This document shows positions 25,362 to 34,409 of a DNA stretch of 64,000 nucleotides, one piece after another; position 1 is the first letter of the stretch, and each line of letters opens with the position of its first letter. The position numbers were made by a program, and so were the translations under genes. The DNA comes from Occallatibacter gabretensis (GTDB lineage: Bacteria > Acidobacteriota > Terriglobia > Terriglobales > Acidobacteriaceae): contig NZ_LAIJ01000002.1 in NCBI RefSeq assembly GCF_001449115.1, positions 186,001-250,000 on the forward strand. Reading direction: 5' to 3'. A model generated the notes under the pieces. The model was not told where the DNA came from and searched no databases. It saw only the letters and a list, made by a program, of their open reading frames with translations.

Positions 25362-26897
25362 ATGCCAAGTTTTTACATTCCGCTGACCGGGCTGAACGCT
25401 GATAATACGGCGCTGAACACCATCGCCAATGACCTGGCCAACATGAACACCACCGGCTTCAAGAACCAGACCGCGAACTTCTCCGATCTCTTCTATCAGC
25501 AGCTCGGTTCCACCGCTGGCGGTGATCCAATCCAGGCGGGCGCCGGCACACAGGTATCGAACATCGAGACAGATTTTTCCGCCGGCACACCCAATACAAC
25601 CGGCCTCGATACCGATGTGGCCCTGCAGGGCAACGGCTTCTTCGTCGTCCAGAATGGCGGCGAGCAGTTCCTCACCCGCGACGGCAACTTCTCCCTCAAT
25701 TCGAGCGGCCAGCTCGTTACCTCGAACGGGCTGAACGTCATGGGCTATGCCGCCACGAATGGCGTCGTCAACTCGAACGGCGCGCTCTCGGACATCACCA
25801 TTCCCGTCGGCCAGACGGAAGCGCCTTCAGCAACCAACACCATCGGCATGACCGCAACGCTCGACTCCGAAACTGCTGTAGGTGGCAGCTTCTCCGCGCC
25901 GATCACGGTGTATGACTCGCTCGGCAACTCCTACCAGGCCTCGGTGAACTACACCAAGACGGCGACCAATCAGTGGTCCTACAGCGTCTCGGTGCCGGAC
26001 AAGCTCACGGCCAATACCTCTACCGCCGCCGGCGTTACCACCGTGAACTATAACTTCGGTTCCAGCGGCGGCACGCTTGCCACGGTGGATCCGGGCAGCA
26101 ACATGACCATCACGGCTCTGAACACGAGCGGTATTTCAACCACCATCACCGCGCCAACGATCACCCCCGGCGAATCCGTCTCGGACTACGCCACCGCACT
26201 GCAGGGCGCGCTTACGGCAGCCAACATCACCGGCGTTACCGCCACCTCCTCGCCCACCGGCCAGCTTTCCATCTCTGGCGCCAACGTCTCGGTGACAGGC
26301 TCTGTCATTCAGGACCCCATCGCGACCAACAACACCGGCACGCTCAACTTCGATTCGAACGGCAATCTGGTCAGTCCGTCGGCGAACGTCAGCGGAATCT
26401 CCTTTGCCGGCCTCTCAGACGGTTCGTCCTCCATGAACTTCACCTGGGATCTTTTCAACGCGAATGGCACCGGCACCATCTCTCAAGTCGACCAGACCTC
26501 AGCCGTTTCCAACACCGCTCTGACCAACGGTTATGCGGCGGGCGATTACACCGGCTTCACCATCGGTTCCGACGGCACGGTCACGGCCAGCTTCTCCAAC
26601 GGTCAGAACCTCAATGTCGGTCAGATCGCTCTCGGCAACGTTGCCAATCTGCAGGGTCTCTCGGCCAACGGCAACGGCGATTACTCAACCACGCAGGCCA
26701 GCGGCACGGCCACCGTCGGCGTCTCCGGCTCAGCCGGTCTCGGCACCATGGAGGACGGCGCGCTCGAGGCTTCCAATGTGAACATCTCAGCCGAGTTCAG
26801 CGATCTCATCATCGCGCAGCGTGCCTTTGAGGCCAACTCAAAAGCCATCACCACCTTCGACACGATCACTCAGGAAACCATCCAGATGATCCACTAA
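25362..26897 (+). CDS. flgE: Flagellar hook protein FlgE
   Basis: A 511-residue hook subunit exported through the flagellar apparatus. It begins with the rod/hook family N-terminus (LNTIANDLANMNTTGFKNQ), has the middle DVALQGNGFFVV segment, and ends with the C-terminal helix (DLIIAQRAFEANSKAITTFD). The centre is Thr/Ser/Asn-rich, as expected for surface-exposed domains. AGAGGAG precedes the ATG. Last gene of the cluster, followed by a strong terminator. Confidence 0.94.
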   Translation: MPSFYIPLTGLNADNTALNTIANDLANMNTTGFKNQTANFSDLFYQQLGSTAGGDPIQAGAGTQVSNIETDFSAGTPNTTGLDTDVALQGNGFFVVQNGGEQFLTRDGNFSLNSSGQLVTSNGLNVMGYAATNGVVNSNGALSDITIPVGQTEAPSATNTIGMTATLDSETAVGGSFSAPITVYDSLGNSYQASVNYTKTATNQWSYSVSVPDKLTANTSTAAGVTTVNYNFGSSGGTLATVDPGSNMTITALNTSGISTTITAPTITPGESVSDYATALQGALTAANITGVTATSSPTGQLSISGANVSVTGSVIQDPIATNNTGTLNFDSNGNLVSPSANVSGISFAGLSDGSSSMNFTWDLFNANGTGTISQVDQTSAVSNTALTNGYAAGDYTGFTIGSDGTVTASFSNGQNLNVGQIALGNVANLQGLSANGNGDYSTTQASGTATVGVSGSAGLGTMEDGALEASNVNISAEFSDLIIAQRAFEANSKAITTFDTITQETIQMIH

Positions 26898-26938
26898 CCC
26901 TGAGTCCACAACCTGCACGCCAATCAGCGCGCGGCCGT

Positions 26939-26983
26939 AAACGCCCTGCTTCCTTCCTGCTCCAGGAAAGCAGCGGGGCGTTT
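26939..26983 (+). terminator. Intrinsic terminator after flgE
   Basis: AAACGCCC pairs with GGGCGTTT, enclosing a further TTCCTG/CAGGAA stem with a short loop. Forty bases after the flgE stop, it closes the flagellar operon. Confidence 0.8.
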
Positions 26984-27002
26984 CCGCGTGTACACTTCCT
27001 CC

Positions 27003-27878
27003 ATGCGCCCACTCATCCTGTCCCTTGCAGCAACCGCTGCTTTTTGCATCCCAGTGATCATGCAAGCCCAGTCTCCATCCATTCCCGCCGCTATCTATAC
27101 CGATCCTCTAGCGGATGCGGCGCATCCGGCAGGCATGGCCGTGCTGCACATTCCCTCGCACGGCGTCGAGATCAACGGCATTGTCTACACGCCCTCGGGC
27201 GCAGGTCCGCATCGCACCATCGTGATCTGCCACGGCCTGCCCGGCAATGAGAAAAACCTCGATCTCGCACAGGCCGCGCGCCGTTTCGGTTGGAACGCCG
27301 TCACCTTCAACTACCGCGGCTCGTGGGGCAGTCCCGGCCATTACACCTTCGCCAACGATCTCGAAGATGCCGACGCCGTTCTCGCCTACATCGAAGATCC
27401 CGCCAACGCCGCCCGCCTTGGCATCGACACAAAGCACATTGTCCTCGCCGGTCACAGCCTCGGCGGCTGGGTCACCACCCAGGCCGCAGCTCATCATCCG
27501 GAACTCGCCGGAGCTATCCTCATCTCCGCTGCCGACATGGCGCGCGCAGCCAGTCAGCCGCGCCAAAAAGTCGTTGACCTGATGAAAGAAAACATCGAGT
27601 CCCTCAACGGTACTCCGGAGGGCATCGCAGACGACGCTATTGCTACCGTCCGCGCACGTACTTTCACAAGCGCAGTTCCAGGCCTCGCGAAAATCCCGCT
27701 CCTGGTTCTTACCTCGAACGACGGCCTGGCCCCGAACGCTGAAGCTCTCGCACAAGCCATCAAAGCAGCAGGGAATCAGCACGTCACAATCACCCACGCC
27801 GCCACCGATCACGGCTGGAGCGATCACCGCATCTTTCTTGAAGCTGCAGTTCTCAACTGGCTTCAGAAGCTGCCGTAG
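27003..27878 (+). CDS. Exported alpha/beta hydrolase
   Basis: A 291-residue hydrolase with a Sec signal peptide (about residues 1-25, ending near MQAQS). The nucleophile elbow is GHSLGG, the oxyanion region CHGLPGNEKN, and a C-terminal His sits in THAATDHGW, so the Ser-Asp-His triad appears complete. Probably an exported esterase or peptidase-like enzyme; the substrate cannot be assigned. It stands alone between the flagellar terminator and a convergent thioesterase gene. Confidence 0.8.
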   Translation: MRPLILSLAATAAFCIPVIMQAQSPSIPAAIYTDPLADAAHPAGMAVLHIPSHGVEINGIVYTPSGAGPHRTIVICHGLPGNEKNLDLAQAARRFGWNAVTFNYRGSWGSPGHYTFANDLEDADAVLAYIEDPANAARLGIDTKHIVLAGHSLGGWVTTQAAAHHPELAGAILISAADMARAASQPRQKVVDLMKENIESLNGTPEGIADDAIATVRARTFTSAVPGLAKIPLLVLTSNDGLAPNAEALAQAIKAAGNQHVTITHAATDHGWSDHRIFLEAAVLNWLQKLP

Positions 27879-27883
27879 CAAAC

Positions 27884-28351
27884 TTAAGCGCGGTGCCGGA
27901 TCTCAATAAACAGACCCTTGCCCGTAGCAAGCTCGATGCCACCGGCGTCCACAATCCGCGCTTCTACCCAATGCTTGCGGCCTTCGCTGCGCGCCACTCG
28001 ACCCTCCAGCCGCACCGGCCTCGGTTCGCCTGCGGCAGAGGAGGGAATCGGCCTCTTGTACTCCACCTCAAGTTTCGCCGTCATCGCCACCACGCCGCGC
28101 GAGCGCACCGCCTTGCTCATCGCCTCATCCAGCAGCGTGGCAATAATCCCGCCATGCGCGTACCCCTGCGGCCCTTCATAGGTGTCAGGAAGCACCGCAT
28201 CGCACACCACCGTGCCGTCTTCGGTAAGAAAAAACTTCAAGTGCAGTCCCACCGGGTTTGCCTCGCCGCAGCCAAAGCATCGGTTCTGCGCCGCATGCGC
28301 CATAGGAGTCAGATTTTCGTTCGTCGCTGTCATAGAGGAAGATAGAAGCAT
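27884..28351 (-). CDS. PaaI-like hotdog thioesterase
   Basis: A 155-residue protein of the PaaI/4HBT hotdog-fold family, which hydrolyses acyl-CoA thioesters. The core motif YAHGGIIATLLDEAMSKA carries the conserved HGG and acidic residue. The N-terminus has CFGCGEANPVGLH, a Cys-pair seen in one subgroup. Starts at 28354 (GTG) or 28333 (ATG) are also possible, since none has a good ribosome site. It ends only five bases from the convergent hydrolase stop. Confidence 0.8.
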   Translation of the reverse strand: MLLSSSMTATNENLTPMAHAAQNRCFGCGEANPVGLHLKFFLTEDGTVVCDAVLPDTYEGPQGYAHGGIIATLLDEAMSKAVRSRGVVAMTAKLEVEYKRPIPSSAAGEPRPVRLEGRVARSEGRKHWVEARIVDAGGIELATGKGLFIEIRHRA

Positions 28352-28389
28352 CACGCCTGCTCGAATTCTATCGGGCCGGCTCGTACTCT

Positions 28390-28728
28390 ATGAACTCCAG
28401 AATCCTTTTCATCCTGATCCCCGCTTTGATTCTCACCGGCTGTCGCTCGCACCCTCAACTCACACTGCAACAAGCAGGAGGGCAAAACCTGTACCAGGAG
28501 CGATGCGTGCACTGCCACGAGGAAAACGATCTCGCGCTCAAGCCTCCCCCTCCCAGTCTCAGCAACCTCTTTCGCCACTCCACGCTTCCCAGTGGAGCGC
28601 CCGCCACTGACGCACAGGTCATTCGAACCGTACTCGGCGGCAAAAACAAGATGCCATCCTTCGCCGGGCGCTTTACCGAGGAGCAGATGGATGCTCTTCT
28701 CGCCTACCTCCACACCGGCATCCAATGA
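28390..28728 (+). CDS. Small lipoprotein cytochrome c
   Basis: A 112-residue c-type cytochrome. A lipoprotein signal is visible (LILTGC, lipid-modified Cys18), followed by one haem-attachment site CVHCH at residues 39-43 and a likely axial Met in KNKMPSF near residue 88. It is probably tethered to a membrane facing the periplasm and carries electrons. The partner enzyme is not evident; the neighbouring superoxide dismutase is also periplasmic but no functional link is shown. Confidence 0.85.
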   Translation: MNSRILFILIPALILTGCRSHPQLTLQQAGGQNLYQERCVHCHEENDLALKPPPPSLSNLFRHSTLPSGAPATDAQVIRTVLGGKNKMPSFAGRFTEEQMDALLAYLHTGIQ

Positions 28729-28799
28729 CACAGCAGGTACCGCGCCTGTGATACCATCCACGCCGTAAACGTTATTTGACTTCCCCCATGGAGATCCCA

Positions 28800-29327
28800 A
28801 TGCGTCTCAAATTTCTTCCCCTCGCATCCGCGCTTATCTGCTTCGCCGCAGTCGGCTCTGCTTCTGCTGCGACCAAATCCGCCCACGCCGACCTCACCAA
28901 CGCACAGGGCGCAACCATCGGTCACGCCAAGCTCTCAGCCACCTCAGGCGGCGTAAAAATCTCCGTCGATGTCTCGCAGCTAACCCCAGGTGATCACGGC
29001 ATTCACATCCACACTGTCGGAAAGTGCGAAGGCCCCGCCTTCACCACAGCCGGCGGCCACTTCAATCCCACCAGCGCGCACCACGGCACTCACAATACAG
29101 CGGACCCAAAACCGCATCTCGGCGATCTGCCCAATCTCACCATCGACGCAAAGGGCAAAGGCAAGCTGAGCTTCGTCGTATCCGGCGCCACGCTCGACCC
29201 CGGTCCCAACTCACTCTTTCATGACGGTGGGACCGCGCTCGTCATCCACGCCAAGGCGGACGATCTGATGAGCGACCCCTCCGGCAATTCCGGCGACCGC
29301 ATCGCCTGCGGCGTCATCCAGCAGTAG
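28800..29327 (+). CDS. sodC: Cu/Zn superoxide dismutase
   Basis: A 175-residue exported SodC that disproportionates superoxide in the periplasm. Signal peptide about residues 1-24. The copper and zinc ligands are visible: His69 and His71 (GIHIH), His87 (GGHFNP), His95 or 96, His106, Asp109 and His150 (ALVIHAKADD). Cys76 and Cys170 can form the structural disulfide. Two earlier in-frame starts exist, but the first ATG supplies GGAG as the ribosome site for the one at 28800. Confidence 0.93.
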   Translation: MRLKFLPLASALICFAAVGSASAATKSAHADLTNAQGATIGHAKLSATSGGVKISVDVSQLTPGDHGIHIHTVGKCEGPAFTTAGGHFNPTSAHHGTHNTADPKPHLGDLPNLTIDAKGKGKLSFVVSGATLDPGPNSLFHDGGTALVIHAKADDLMSDPSGNSGDRIACGVIQQ

Positions 29328-29447
29328 CTCCGCGAGAAAAGGGACGGCCATCATTACTTTGGTCCATTGGACTCTCGTGCAAAATAGCCTCCAGAAACTT
29401 TGCGTGAAATTAGCCCCATTTGTGAAACACTCATAATCAGCAGAACA

Positions 29448-29484
29448 AAAGGCCCGATCCTCACCGGAATCGGGCCTTTGTTTT
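29448..29484. terminator. Intrinsic terminator
   Basis: AAAGGCCCGAT (29448-29458) pairs perfectly with ATCGGGCCTTT (29469-29479) around a ten-base loop, then GTTTTT. Lies 120 bases after sodC; the A-rich left arm lets it work on the minus strand too. Confidence 0.85.
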
Positions 29485-29786
29485 TCTGGCGCTGGCACAG
29501 CACAGAGAGGAAGGCTGGTCTCTATCCTGAAAACTCACAGAACAGATCGCTGCTCCCGCAAGTTATTGATTTTAAAAGAATTGAGCAAAGAAAAAGCGAA
29601 CACACAAAAACACACCATTTTTTGCTCGTAAACTTCTACTAATCAGCAGCTTGTAGCCAAAAGTGCAAATTTTTTTATTTATTTCGGTAACCATTGCAGA
29701 TATTTAAGTAGTAAACAGATCCAGGCGCAACGAGCGAAAGCACCTGCCTTCAGTGATCTTTCGCAATACCCTGGGTTCAAACAAAA

Positions 29787-29816
29787 ACGGCCCGGCTCCA
29801 TCCGGAGCCGGGCCGT
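29787..29816 (-). terminator. Intrinsic terminator of minus-strand transcript
   Basis: A perfect 13-bp GC-rich stem (29787-29799 with 29804-29816) with a four-base loop. On the minus strand it is followed by TTTTTGTTT, the better of the two T tracts. It lies 15 bases after the stop of the 28-codon ORF. Confidence 0.85.
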
Positions 29817-29830
29817 CCGTTTCTTCCGGT

Positions 29831-29917
29831 CTATTCTTGGACCGGAATATAACGCGCAACGATAAGTAAAGTAAGTTCTACAATCTCGCGGAGGGAGAAA
29901 GATACTGGACTGTTCAT
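29831..29917 (-). CDS. Putative 28-residue small protein
   Basis: A short ORF: ATG at 29917, stop at 29831. AAGGGGG lies six bases before the ATG and a strong terminator stands directly downstream, together giving a complete minimal gene. The product has a polar start (MNSPVSFSLREIVELT), a hydrophobic centre (LLIVARYIPV) and an acidic end; it could be a short amphipathic or membrane-associated helix. No family is recognised. The evidence is genetic layout only, and coding is unproven. Confidence 0.45.
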   Translation of the reverse strand: MNSPVSFSLREIVELTLLIVARYIPVQE

Positions 29918-30339
29918 GAAGAACCCCCTTCAGCGCCGGCAAATTCTGCCGGGTTATAGGTTATGTATTTAGACCCAGAGTAATGGCCCGGTGGTAACAA
30001 GCTTGCCTACATACTAGCACGTAGCCTGCCAAACTACGAAAAACTGGAAACATCAATAAATCAATAGTTTGCAGCAAACAGGGCAGACAAGAACTATGTA
30101 AATATTTCACTATAATGGAATTTTTGCTCGATATTTTGTCTGAACAATGCCAGAAACAACTCCATTCTGGTTCGCCGAACGGATAGTGAAGAATATGGGC
30201 GAGCTTCAAAATGCAACCCGGACTAGTCGACTGAGTCCGCCGCTGGTATCGTCGTACCGACAGCAAAAGAAGCAAAAAATGCACCGCCCGCTTCGCCGGC
30301 TGACTTGTTGCGCATTCGCAGGCGTCAAAAGGATTCCGT

Positions 30340-31362
30340 ATGACTGTATTTGTCAGGAAGTTCGCAACAGGCATTATCTCCACAGCTGTTTTTGCACTTG
30401 GCTCTCTCTCGGCGCGAAGCCAGAACACACCGGCAGACGTACCACCCGTGATTGATGTGCATGTCCACGCCATGGACGAGTCCTGGCCCGGCGGCCCTAC
30501 GTGTCCAAATACATCCGGCTTTACGGCGTCTGATCCAAAGACCAAGGAAGGTCCGGTTGGCTGGGTTCAGGAAGAATGCACACCCAAGCTCTACCCCTCG
30601 GCAAAAGGGGAGTACATGAAGGACGTAATCGCGGAGATGAAGCGGCTGAACGTAACGGCCGTCGTCTTTGGCGACCCGGCCAGCGTGCAGAAATGGCGCG
30701 ACGCAGCGCCCGACCGCGTCATTCCCGGCACATCGTTTGACAAAGACGATGGGTCGGATTCGAAGCGTGTGGATATAGATGAGCTCCGCAAGGATTTCAC
30801 AACAGGCGGCTTCAAAGTCATGGGTGAGATCGGGCTCCAATATGAAGGCATCTCTCCAAGCGATCCGTCAGTCGACAAGTACTTTGCCCTGGCAGAGGAG
30901 CTCGATATCCCAATAGCAATCCACATGGGAACCGGCGGTTCAGGCCGTGCCAACGTCACCACGCCCAAGTTCCGCGGCTCCATGGGCAATCCGTTGCTCC
31001 TTGAAGAGTTGCTCGCACGCCATCCAAAGCTGCGTGTGCAGGTCATGCATGCGGGATATCCCATGATCGACAACATGCTCACGCTTCTGGGAGCAAATTC
31101 GCACGTCTACGTCGACGTTGCAGGACTGATCTGGAGCTATCCGCCGAAGGAAGTGAACCGGTACATCGAACGACTGGTGGACGCCGGCTTTGAAGACCGC
31201 GTAATGTTCGGCACAGATCAGATGCAGTGGCCCAGGCTGATGGCATATTCGATTAGCTTCATTCAGAATGCGGATTATCTGACCCCGCCGCAAAAACGCG
31301 ACATCCTGTACAACAACGCAGCCCGCTTTCTACGCCTCGATACAAAATCCAAAGCAAATTAG
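30340..31362 (+). CDS. Exported amidohydrolase-family protein
   Basis: A 340-residue metal-dependent hydrolase of the Amidohydrolase_2 (PF04909-type) group. Signal peptide about residues 1-28 (ending ARSQNTPA). The barrel starts with the metal-binding DVHVHAMD and later shows IAIHMGTGG, QVMHAGYP and the C-terminal metal Asp in MFGTDQMQW. AAAGGA precedes the ATG. Members act as decarboxylases or lactone/amide hydrolases; the substrate here is unknown. It is upstream of an ADOP permease without an obvious functional link. Confidence 0.8.
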   Translation: MTVFVRKFATGIISTAVFALGSLSARSQNTPADVPPVIDVHVHAMDESWPGGPTCPNTSGFTASDPKTKEGPVGWVQEECTPKLYPSAKGEYMKDVIAEMKRLNVTAVVFGDPASVQKWRDAAPDRVIPGTSFDKDDGSDSKRVDIDELRKDFTTGGFKVMGEIGLQYEGISPSDPSVDKYFALAEELDIPIAIHMGTGGSGRANVTTPKFRGSMGNPLLLEELLARHPKLRVQVMHAGYPMIDNMLTLLGANSHVYVDVAGLIWSYPPKEVNRYIERLVDAGFEDRVMFGTDQMQWPRLMAYSISFIQNADYLTPPQKRDILYNNAARFLRLDTKSKAN

Positions 31363-31455
31363 CCACGCAGGCAGCCCCTACTGTCGTTGGATTATCACTC
31401 CGAGTCGTAACAAAGTCATCTGCAATTCCGTCTTATTCCTAAACGGGGTCAAGCG

Positions 31456-33879
31456 ATGCAGACTTTTTATCGGGATATCCGTTACGCCGCGCGCAACCTG
31501 CGCAGGTCTCCCGCGTTTACGGCAACGGTAGTACTGACACTGGCACTCGGAGTGGGTGCTACTGCAGCCATCTTCAGCTGCGTCTACGCGCTTCTGCTCC
31601 AATCGTTGCCCTTTACGGATGCGGGGCGCATCATCGCTTTGTCTGAGACTCATCCGCAAATTACAGGCGGAATCGAGGCCACTTATCCCGATTACGAGGA
31701 CTGGAAGGAGCAGCAACATAGTTTCACGCAGCTCGCAGCCTACTCCACACTCAATCCGGAAACAGTTTCGCTGGTAACAGATGGGCACGCGCAGCAGGTG
31801 CATCGCGTCCTTGCCTCCGGCAACTTTTTTTCAGTGTTGGGAATAACTCCGCGGATCGGCCGCTTGATCGGCGAGCAGGATGACAAACCCGAAAACGATC
31901 ACGTGGCAATGCTGAGCGCATCCGCGTGGGATCGCTACTTCGGCAATGACCCGGGCATAGTGGGACGTAGCGTCAACCTCAATGGAACAGCCTTCACCAT
32001 CATTGGCGTTTTGCCGGTGGGCGCTGCCTATCCTTCAGAAGGAGAGGTCTGGCTGCCGCTGTCGCTTCTGGACCAGGAGACGCGCGCATCCCGCGTATGG
32101 CACTCGGTCAGGGTCCTGGGCCGGCTGCGCCCTGGTGTTAAGTTTCCCGAAGCAAGAGCCGATCTGCAGGCAGTTTCGGCGCGTCTGGCTGCTGCATATC
32201 CGGCCACCAATCGCAACATCGGCGTACAGCTGAGGCCCTTGCGCGAGGAACTGGTGGGAACGCTGCGTCCGGCCATGCTCAGCCTGTTTGGAGCTGTCTT
32301 TCTAGTGCTCTTGATTGCATGCGCGAATGTCGCCAATCTCTTGATGGTCAGGGCCACGGCACAGCGCCGCGAGATTGCCGTTCGCCAGGCGCTTGGCGCT
32401 GGCCGCACGCAGTTCTTTTTTCAATTTCTCGCCCAGGCGATTGTCCTCTGCCTGTTGGGAGGATCGCTTGGAATCGCGTTGGCCGCCGGAGTTTTGCCGT
32501 TGCTGCGCATGGCTCTGGCTCACGCTGCATCTCTCGACCCATCGATGATTCAATCCATCGGCCTCAACATTCCCGTATTGCTGTTCGCGTTGTTTACATG
32601 TTTGATGACCGCGATCTTGTTCAGCATCTTCCCGCTCATGAACACCTCGCCGCGCCTGACCGAGGCCCTGCGTACGGGAGAGCGCGGGAGCACCGGCAGC
32701 CGAAGCAGAAAGCGCAGTGCCCTGATCGCGGGAGAAATCGCAATCGCGGTCGTGGTGCTTTTTTTAAGCACGCTCGTGGTGAGGAGTTTCCAGAAGCTTC
32801 TGGCGGTTGACCCAGGTTTCAGGATCGACCATCTGCTCAGTGCTGAAATCACACTACCGGAGCCGAAGTACGGCGATGACAGCTCCATCACGAATCATTT
32901 CTATGAGCAGCTTCTCGAAAACCTGGCGCGATCTCCGGGAATTTCGTCTGCAGCCACTACGACTGTTGTTCCGCTCAAGCCCTCGCAGGTGATGACGCGG
33001 TTTCTGGTGGAAGGTGCGCCTCCCACTTCGCCGGGCATATTTCCCGCCGCACAAATCCGATACGTGAGTCCCGACTTCTTTCATACCTTCGGCCTTGCTC
33101 TCCAAAGCGGCAGAGTCTTTGAGCAGAAAGACATTGAGAACAGTACCAAATCATTTGTCGTCAATGCCGCCTTTGCCAGGCGGTACCTGGCAGGCAGGAA
33201 CCCGCTGGACGCCAACATTCTCCTCGGGGTGTTGAGTCCGCATCCGGAGAAGATCCCGGTAATTGGAGTGGTCTCCGACGCGCATGACCTCGGAATAGAG
33301 AGCGAAGCGCAGCCGGAGATCTATCTACCGGGGTTCGGTCTCCACGCGGTTCTGCTTGTACGCACCTTCGCTGACCCCGCGAGCGTTGAGTCAGTCGTAC
33401 AAAATGCAGTGCGCACACTGGACCCCAACCAGCCCATCTATCACGTGCAAACCGTGGATGCGCTCATGTCGAACTCCACGGCCCGGCAGAGGATGACGGC
33501 CATGTTGCTCGGCATTTTTTCAGTAGTGGCTCTGGCATTGGCGGCGATCGGCATCTACGGAGTTCTTTCCTATTCCGTTGCGCAGCGTTCGCGGGAGATC
33601 GGCGTGAGAATGGCGGTAGGAGCCACTCGCGCGCGTATCTTGCGCCTCGTCCTGGCCCAGGCAGCTCAATTCACAGGAACAGGACTCGCTGTAGGTGTTG
33701 GCGTAGCGCTGGTGAGTGCTCGCATCATCAGAGGCTTGCTTTTTGATATCGGCACAGCTGACCCGCTTTCTGCGTGTATTGCCATCGGACTTCTGGTGTT
33801 GGCAGCGGTTGTGGCAGCGACTATTCCTGCACTGCGCGCCGCGTCCGTGAATCCGAATGAAGCACTAAGAGCGGAATGA
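31456..33879 (+). CDS. ADOP-type FtsX/MacB permease
   Basis: An 807-residue membrane protein with two MacB-like periplasmic core plus FtsX domain repeats, the tandem arrangement known as acidobacterial duplicated orphan permease. It starts with DIRYAARNLRRSPAFTATVVLTLALGVG-type sequence; an FtsX block follows at about 280-450 (CANVANLLMVRATAQRREIAVR) and again at about 685-805 (GVLSYSVAQRSREIGVRMAVGA). No ATPase gene lies next to it, as is usual for ADOPs. Probably transports or senses an envelope substrate; this cannot be specified. Confidence 0.88.
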   Translation: MQTFYRDIRYAARNLRRSPAFTATVVLTLALGVGATAAIFSCVYALLLQSLPFTDAGRIIALSETHPQITGGIEATYPDYEDWKEQQHSFTQLAAYSTLNPETVSLVTDGHAQQVHRVLASGNFFSVLGITPRIGRLIGEQDDKPENDHVAMLSASAWDRYFGNDPGIVGRSVNLNGTAFTIIGVLPVGAAYPSEGEVWLPLSLLDQETRASRVWHSVRVLGRLRPGVKFPEARADLQAVSARLAAAYPATNRNIGVQLRPLREELVGTLRPAMLSLFGAVFLVLLIACANVANLLMVRATAQRREIAVRQALGAGRTQFFFQFLAQAIVLCLLGGSLGIALAAGVLPLLRMALAHAASLDPSMIQSIGLNIPVLLFALFTCLMTAILFSIFPLMNTSPRLTEALRTGERGSTGSRSRKRSALIAGEIAIAVVVLFLSTLVVRSFQKLLAVDPGFRIDHLLSAEITLPEPKYGDDSSITNHFYEQLLENLARSPGISSAATTTVVPLKPSQVMTRFLVEGAPPTSPGIFPAAQIRYVSPDFFHTFGLALQSGRVFEQKDIENSTKSFVVNAAFARRYLAGRNPLDANILLGVLSPHPEKIPVIGVVSDAHDLGIESEAQPEIYLPGFGLHAVLLVRTFADPASVESVVQNAVRTLDPNQPIYHVQTVDALMSNSTARQRMTAMLLGIFSVVALALAAIGIYGVLSYSVAQRSREIGVRMAVGATRARILRLVLAQAAQFTGTGLAVGVGVALVSARIIRGLLFDIGTADPLSACIAIGLLVLAAVVAATIPALRAASVNPNEALRAE

Positions 33880-33928
33880 GAGCCGATTCCTCTCCGAATA
33901 GGGAAACAATCTTCGTGACAATCCAAAG

Positions 33929-34339
33929 TCACGCCTTCCATTGGAAGCAAATCCCGAACCCATCCGGGTCTTTCAGATAAAGCTGCTTCATCCCGTACCA
34001 GGCTGTCTTCGGCGGATCGAGTTCGACTCCTCGCGCCACCAGCTCCCGGTAAGCCCCATCGACATCGGGACAACCCAGATACAGGCACGTGTCCTGATGT
34101 CCGCCCCATCGCGCCGCGTCCGGCTTTTCCGGAACATCCTCCGGATCATAGGCCGTATTCAGCATCACTTCCGCCCCGCCCAACTCTAGCATCGCCCAGT
34201 TCACATCATCCTCATCTTCGCTCATCGCCTTTGAGCACGCAGTCACCGTAAATCCCAGCTTTTCGCGATAAAACCGAATCGACGTGGGCATATGAAAGAC
34301 CTGAACCAGCGGCGCAACACCTGTCACCTCAATCCCCAT
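33929..34339 (-). CDS. VOC/glyoxalase-like protein
   Basis: A 136-residue protein of the vicinal-oxygen-chelate superfamily (glyoxalase, bleomycin-resistance type). The beta-alpha-beta modules are recognisable: SIRFYREKLGFTV, then CLYLGCPDVDGAYRELVARGVEL and YLKDPDGFGICFQW. AGGAG lies before the ATG. Could bind a metal and an antibiotic or metabolite; the family is too diverse to say more. Convergent with the ADOP gene and divergent from miaB. Confidence 0.8.
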   Translation of the reverse strand: MGIEVTGVAPLVQVFHMPTSIRFYREKLGFTVTACSKAMSEDEDDVNWAMLELGGAEVMLNTAYDPEDVPEKPDAARWGGHQDTCLYLGCPDVDGAYRELVARGVELDPPKTAWYGMKQLYLKDPDGFGICFQWKA

Positions 34340-34409
34340 AGCGAGTAAACTCCTGTTTCTGTCGAATCTACGATCCCGAATCTGCAGCCAAGATATACTG
34401 AATCTTGTG

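Larger units (their letters stand above)
29328..30339. other. Gene-poor 1 kb stretch
   Basis: AT-rich intergenic DNA between sodC and the amidohydrolase gene. It holds two strong terminators (29448 and 29787), one candidate 28-codon gene on the minus strand (29831-29917), and a consensus TATAAT at 30111-30116 on the plus strand without a clear -35 box, some 220 bases before the amidohydrolase. The part from 29485 to 29780 is unusually A/T-rich and shows nothing I can support. Confidence 0.6.

Noticed and set aside
29572-29694. 40-codon minus-strand frame in the AT-rich spacer
   Set aside because: No ribosome site and low-complexity Phe/Lys-rich sequence; probably chance in AT-rich DNA.
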